Of a stretch of 53,466 nt of DNA, positions 50,115 to 53,466 are shown piece after piece. This DNA is from Bacilli bacterium. GTDB lineage: Bacteria > Bacillota_I > Bacilli_A > RFN20 > CAG-826. Position 1 is the stretch's first letter. Each line of letters opens with the position of its first letter. A program made the translations under genes and the position numbers. A model generated the notes under the pieces. That model was not told the DNA's origin, searched no databases, and saw only the letters and a list, made by a program, of their open reading frames with translations. The stretch lies in assembly GCA_017940265.1 (NCBI GenBank), contig JAGAYY010000025.1, positions 128,711-182,176 of the forward strand, read 5' to 3'.

Positions 50115-50486
50115 CTATTTTTCTTTTTCTACTAAAGATCCCCATTTCTCTAAGAAGTCTTTTATTATTTCAGGGGTTTGATCTGGAACTAGATTCAAAA
50201 GATCAGAATATATTATGCTTTTCCTTAGATAAGATGCATCTAACATTTCAGAGCGATAACTTCTTCTAACAATTCGTTCACTTAGTCTCAGAAACCTAAT
50301 AGGATTATGTATCTTTTTATGTCCTTGAGTAGTTCTTTGGCAGATAATAGCATTTGATGAGAGATTTATTACACTATACTGCTTAGCTAACTCTGCTGGA
50401 ACGTACTCTATTGGAAAAGTAACTACCAATCCTATAAGTCTACCGCCTGGAATTATTAAATCTTTAAACTGGACTCTGCATTTCAT
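50115..50486 (-). CDS. Hypothetical protein, 123 aa
   Basis: The ATG at 50486 (MKCRVQFKDL) gives the usual 20 to 25 base overlap with the gene before. A basic protein with GHKKIHNPIRFL, a motif shared with the 50730 product (GKKKIHNPIYLF), so the cluster has arisen partly by duplication. Function unknown. Confidence 0.6.
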   Translation of the reverse strand: MKCRVQFKDLIIPGGRLIGLVVTFPIEYVPAELAKQYSVINLSSNAIICQRTTQGHKKIHNPIRFLRLSERIVRRSYRSEMLDASYLRKSIIYSDLLNLVPDQTPEIIKDFLEKWGSLVEKEK

Positions 50487-50748
50487 AGTATAATTCATTA
50501 AGCCGAACAAAACTCCAGTCAGCAAATCTACTCATGGGATTTTCATATCTACCTATAGAGTCCTTATCAAATTCTCCATTTAATAATCTTCTTCTAATCT
50601 TTTCAATAGTTATTTTCTTATTATTTCCTGCTTTAAAAATAAGTCTTAACAGATCTATTTTCTCAGTACCATTAAGAAAAATTACTAGAACTACTCTAAT
50701 CCTATTTTCTTGATCCCAAACTAAATAATCTAAGATTCTGACTTGCAT
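50464..50748 (-). CDS. Hypothetical protein, 94 aa
   Basis: The ATG at 50748 is preferred to an in-frame TTG at 50769. A basic alpha/beta protein (RIRVVLVIFLNG near residue 14), in the same paralogue-rich cluster. No family recognised. Confidence 0.55.
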   Translation of the reverse strand: MQVRILDYLVWDQENRIRVVLVIFLNGTEKIDLLRLIFKAGNNKKITIEKIRRRLLNGEFDKDSIGRYENPMSRFADWSFVRLNELYYEMQSPV

Positions 50749-51170
50749 ATATAATCTCTTAAATCCCAATTATTCATCATATTAGGATTCCAAGTACCAC
50801 ATTTGATATAAACATTCCTCAAGTCATTTTCATCTAACTTAAATTCTCTGCCCTCATCTATAACTCGAAGCATATTAAGTGTATCAACATTACTCTCGAA
50901 GAAATCATAATTAATGTTTTCATTCTTTCCGATAAGACCTATTCCATACGGTCTCCCAGAATCAAGAAAAAGATAAATAGGATTATGAATTTTCTTTTTA
51001 CCGTGATATTCTAAGATATATAGGTTTAAGTCAAATTCATTAAGTGGATTATTATTCGGAACGTTATCAAATATAACTCTTATCTCTATTTTTCGGCAAA
51101 TAGTTTCAGAAAAAGAAATAGAAGGGTCTTGTTTATACATTACATCATAGAAATAAGCCTTATACTTCAT
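50730..51170 (-). CDS. Hypothetical protein, 146 aa
   Basis: A soluble alpha/beta protein with the KKIHNPI motif near residue 75. Family unknown. Overlaps the genes on both sides. Confidence 0.65.
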   Translation of the reverse strand: MKYKAYFYDVMYKQDPSISFSETICRKIEIRVIFDNVPNNNPLNEFDLNLYILEYHGKKKIHNPIYLFLDSGRPYGIGLIGKNENINYDFFESNVDTLNMLRVIDEGREFKLDENDLRNVYIKCGTWNPNMMNNWDLRDYICKSES

Positions 51171-51603
51171 AATAATGAGAGTTTACTATTATGTGACGTT
51201 CTTTCCCGGAGTCATCCCTAATAATTATATAGTCATCTCCAGCATCATACCCATATCCTATCACTACACCACTTATGTGTTCTATTTCTGAATATATGCG
51301 TTTTCCAAAGTATTCAGGAATTCTTTTATCAGTATTAGTTAAAGAAGAGAAAGAACTATCCATACCCGGGAGAATGAAATTAGGATTAAGAAGATCTCTA
51401 GGGTCATCAATTATTGTATAAGGTCCGAAATATTCTGAATTTGGTCCCATTTTATCATATTCGATATCTAATTCTCTAAATTCTTCCTCGGATGCATCTC
51501 TCTCAACAAATTCACGCCTCTTTTTCCAATATTCTCCCTCGCGTTTCCACCATCTATTCCATCGTTCTACATATCTATTATAATTTTCTGTTTTCACACT
51601 CAT
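51160..51603 (-). CDS. Hypothetical protein, 147 aa
   Basis: The N-terminal part is a charged, Trp-rich helix (RYVERWNRWWKREGEYW), the rest beta-rich (IIIRDDSGKERHIIV). It heads this minus-strand operon; its ATG lies within the sequence CCTTATGAG. Confidence 0.65.
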   Translation of the reverse strand: MSVKTENYNRYVERWNRWWKREGEYWKKRREFVERDASEEEFRELDIEYDKMGPNSEYFGPYTIIDDPRDLLNPNFILPGMDSSFSSLTNTDKRIPEYFGKRIYSEIEHISGVVIGYGYDAGDDYIIIRDDSGKERHIIVNSHYYEV

Positions 51604-51627
51604 AAGGCGTTTAAGTCCTTATAAACG
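51601..51627. promoter_or_regulatory. Divergent CCTTATA motifs, start codons in or next to the motif
   Basis: Minus-strand CCTTATG includes the ATG of the 51603 gene. Plus-strand CCTTATAAACG (51617-51627) ends directly at the ATG at 51628. The two starts are only 24 bases apart. Confidence 0.55.
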
Positions 51628-52305
51628 ATGGAAATAAGAAATTTAATATTTATAGGAGATATACATGGTGAACTTAGAGAGTTAGTATGGAATGCTACCT
51701 CTAAATATGAACTCTCCAACTCTGACCTTGTAGTTCTTGGTGATTTTGGTGTCGGATTTGATAAAGGTTTTGATAACCTATATGCCAGAGTAGCTCCAAA
51801 ACTTGAAAAAGCAGATCTTCATATCTATACCTTACGTGGAAATCATGATGATCCCTCGTGGTTTGATGGTTCTAAGGAGGGATTATATCCAAGAGTTAGC
51901 TTCCTCCAAGATCATCACGTTTATGAGATTGCTGGAAAAAAGTGTTATATAATTGGTGGAGCAGGCAGTACGGATATCAGCTGGAGACTTAAAGAGAAAA
52001 AGAAAGTTTGGTGGGAAGATGAATATGTAAAAGAACTACCCATTAAAGATCTCCCAGGGAAAGTAGATATTATTCTATCTCACGAAGCACCACTAGCTTT
52101 TGAACCAGTTATATCTAGATTTTCCGAGACACCAGAATGGCAATATGAGAAAATTCTGGCTGGCCGAACATATCTTAGCCAAGTTCTTCAAGAGATTACT
52201 ACAGAATATTGGTATTATGGTCATTATCATAACCATTTCTCAGGATCTTATGGACAGGTAATTTATAGAGGATTAGGAATTATGGAATTTTATGAGCACC
52301 ATTAG
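51628..52305 (+). CDS. Calcineurin-like metallophosphoesterase
   Basis: 225 residues with all five metal-site motifs in order: GDIHG (10-14), GDFGVG, RGNHDD, SHEAP and GHYHNH. These bind two metal ions. The substrate may be a nucleotide, a protein phosphate or a nucleic acid end; nothing in the sequence decides. It starts a plus-strand operon that runs out of the window. Confidence 0.9.
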   Translation: MEIRNLIFIGDIHGELRELVWNATSKYELSNSDLVVLGDFGVGFDKGFDNLYARVAPKLEKADLHIYTLRGNHDDPSWFDGSKEGLYPRVSFLQDHHVYEIAGKKCYIIGGAGSTDISWRLKEKKKVWWEDEYVKELPIKDLPGKVDIILSHEAPLAFEPVISRFSETPEWQYEKILAGRTYLSQVLQEITTEYWYYGHYHNHFSGSYGQVIYRGLGIMEFYEHH

Positions 52306-52726
52306 TAGTTTAAGATCAGCGGACGGAACAACATATGCAATTCGAGCAACAGAAGTAGACCAAAAAGCTATTCTCAAAGCTTTATTAGAAGATCCCACTC
52401 AAGAAGCTATTGAACTAGCTAAAGGTTATCTTGCTCAATGTCTGGAAGAAGCACTAAAAGATAATGGTAACCAAGTCTTTGAGAAAATAATCTGGAAGAA
52501 AGATGAAGAGATAAATAGTCTTTTATATCGAGTTAATCAATTGGAACAAGAGCTACAAAGAATCAAAGATGAGTATGAGGCTTATAAATACGAACAATCC
52601 CAGAAAACCGTTGATCTTGATTGGATTCGAAGTCTCGTAGTATATGAGGGTAGCTATGAACAAATAGAATGGTTTAAAAGACTAATGGAACGATACGAGA
52701 GAGATAACCAGAAACCTTATAATTGA
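52292..52726 (+). CDS. Hypothetical coiled-coil protein, 144 aa
   Basis: Helical and acidic, with a long coiled coil (NSLLYRVNQLEQELQRIKDE, near residues 71-90). It overlaps the phosphoesterase by 14 bases. Function unknown. Confidence 0.65.
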   Translation: MSTISSLRSADGTTYAIRATEVDQKAILKALLEDPTQEAIELAKGYLAQCLEEALKDNGNQVFEKIIWKKDEEINSLLYRVNQLEQELQRIKDEYEAYKYEQSQKTVDLDWIRSLVVYEGSYEQIEWFKRLMERYERDNQKPYN

Positions 52727-52986
52727 TGATAAAACGTAGAGATGCTTTAAATCGTGTATGGAATAGAAAATACGGTTATACTAAAGACCTGAAACAGTCA
52801 ATAGGTGAGCATTGGTTCAAGGTTTTTAAAAATTCGGGACTTATTTATCAGGGAATTAATCATCCAGAGGTTTGGAGAATAACTGATAAGGGTCGCCGAA
52901 GATGTAATGCTCTATTTGGAAAGGGAGCTAGATTTATTCGTATAATTTCATGGACACTAAGGAAATTAGGATTATTCGAATATTAG
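52726..52986 (+). CDS. Small basic, winged-helix-like protein, 86 aa
   Basis: ATG at 52726, preferred to the TTG just before it. Pattern: two helices, then GLIYQGINHPEVWRITDKGRRR, given here in parts (GLIYQGINH, EVWRITDKGRRR), which looks like the wing of a winged-helix DNA-binding domain. Possibly a regulator. Confidence 0.5.
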   Translation: MIKRRDALNRVWNRKYGYTKDLKQSIGEHWFKVFKNSGLIYQGINHPEVWRITDKGRRRCNALFGKGARFIRIISWTLRKLGLFEY

Positions 52987-53264
52987 ATGGATCTCTATAT
53001 TTCCCATCCAAAAGTAATAAAATAGGAGGAGCAATGAGTAAAATCATTCTCCTTTTAACTCCTACTTTTGCTATGAGGTGGATAATAGGAAGAAATAAAA
53101 AACCAACAATGGAATGGTTCGAGAGAATAACTAAAAAAGAAGATTTTCTATTTGTTAGTTTTCCTAGTACTGTTTTCAAAGATTCTAAAATAAAAATACT
53201 CTGGACGATTAAAATTCCGGAAAAGCTATATAATAGGATAATAGCTTATGATAAGAAAAATTAA
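52950..53264 (+). CDS. Hypothetical protein, 104 aa
   Basis: A basic protein ending in IKIPEKLYNRII, similar in position to the closing motif of the 45458 and 37434 family. It overlaps its neighbours by 37 and 17 bases. Confidence 0.6.
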   Translation: MDTKEIRIIRILDGSLYFPSKSNKIGGAMSKIILLLTPTFAMRWIIGRNKKPTMEWFERITKKEDFLFVSFPSTVFKDSKIKILWTIKIPEKLYNRIIAYDKKN

Positions 53265-53466
53265 AACAGAAAATCTAGTATCAGAAGGAGAACATATAAT
53301 TAACCTCCTTCCACAACCAATGTCTATGGTTATAGGTCCTACCCGAGATAATTATGATGAATGGTATGGTACGGGCGAAGATATTAAACTTATCAACCAT
53401 CTTCTTTATTGCTATACTAAAGAATACGGTTGGGATCCTACTGAAGTACTAAGATATAAAAGGATA
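53248..53466 (+). CDS. Hypothetical protein, C-terminus cut by window edge
   Basis: ATG at 53248-53250 opens 73 codons without a stop to the end of the window (begins MIRKIKTENLVSEGEH). Soluble; no motif recognised in the visible part. Confidence 0.55.
   Translation, partial: MIRKIKTENLVSEGEHIINLLPQPMSMVIGPTRDNYDEWYGTGEDIKLINHLLYCYTKEYGWDPTEVLRYKRI

Noticed and set aside
1..53466. Recoded stop codons as in Lak-type megaphages
   Set aside because: TAG, TAA and TGA all end frames at sensible places next to terminators or overlapping starts; no gene needs readthrough apart from the introns and the 48296 shift.
1..53466. Insertion sequences or attachment sites
   Set aside because: No transposase, terminal inverted repeats, integrase or duplicated tRNA end was found. 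The only mobile elements seen are the DGR and the introns.

Overview
This 53.5 kb window reads as part of the accessory and replication region of a large double-stranded DNA phage (jumbo-class in gene repertoire). The probable host is a member of the Bacteroidota. The signs are AT-rich DNA, small genes that overlap by 4 to 30 bases, translation starts with A-rich leaders instead of Shine-Dalgarno sequences, and a recurrent CCTTATATATG-type promoter-like motif not of any host type I recognise. No capsid, tail, terminase or polymerase gene is recognisable here. The standard genetic code fits all three stop codons. The host call is inference.

Layout. 1-13957 (mostly minus): a truncated gene, small unknown genes, a signal-peptidase-like protein, a membrane-anchored 3D/DPBB protein, a nucleotidyltransferase of the RlaP type, a RecB/Cas4-like nuclease, and a complete diversity-generating retroelement (DGR: variable protein, Avd, template repeat, reverse transcriptase). 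13993-15299 (plus): a DHH phosphoesterase. 15335-24725 (minus): an NAD module (PncA, NadE, NadD), an SPFH protein, a divergent SF2-like ATPase, two TerD proteins and a structured 340-base intergenic region. 24726-28150: a gene-poor stretch with a tRNA-Leu and four candidate structured RNAs, two of which share the same pseudoknot design. 28151-39151 (plus): a type II topoisomerase B subunit split by two sister group I introns (one with a double-HNH endonuclease), the A subunit, a CCA-adding enzyme and a tandem pair of paralogues. 39161-41624 (minus): methionyl-tRNA formyltransferase and small genes. 41640-53466: alternating blocks of small overlapping unknown genes, with a GIY-YIG-like protein, an Hsp20, a calcineurin-like phosphoesterase and an orphan promoter-terminator transcript.

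How it fits together. The topoisomerase, nuclease and SF2-like ATPase point to DNA metabolism. The tRNA, CCA enzyme, formyltransferase and RlaP-like protein point to maintenance of the translation apparatus. PncA, NadD and NadE could keep NAD+ up during infection, possibly against NAD-depleting defence. The DGR diversifies the C-terminal lectin-like tip of one protein. Transcription appears organised around the CCTTATA element. In one class it abuts the start codon, suggesting leaderless or near-leaderless mRNAs. In the other, an extended GGCTGAAAACCTTATATATG form is followed by RNAs that begin with a stable hairpin.

The strongest points are the DGR and the two introns, both worked out to base level. 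The most novel-looking are the paired pseudoknot RNAs and the promoter system.
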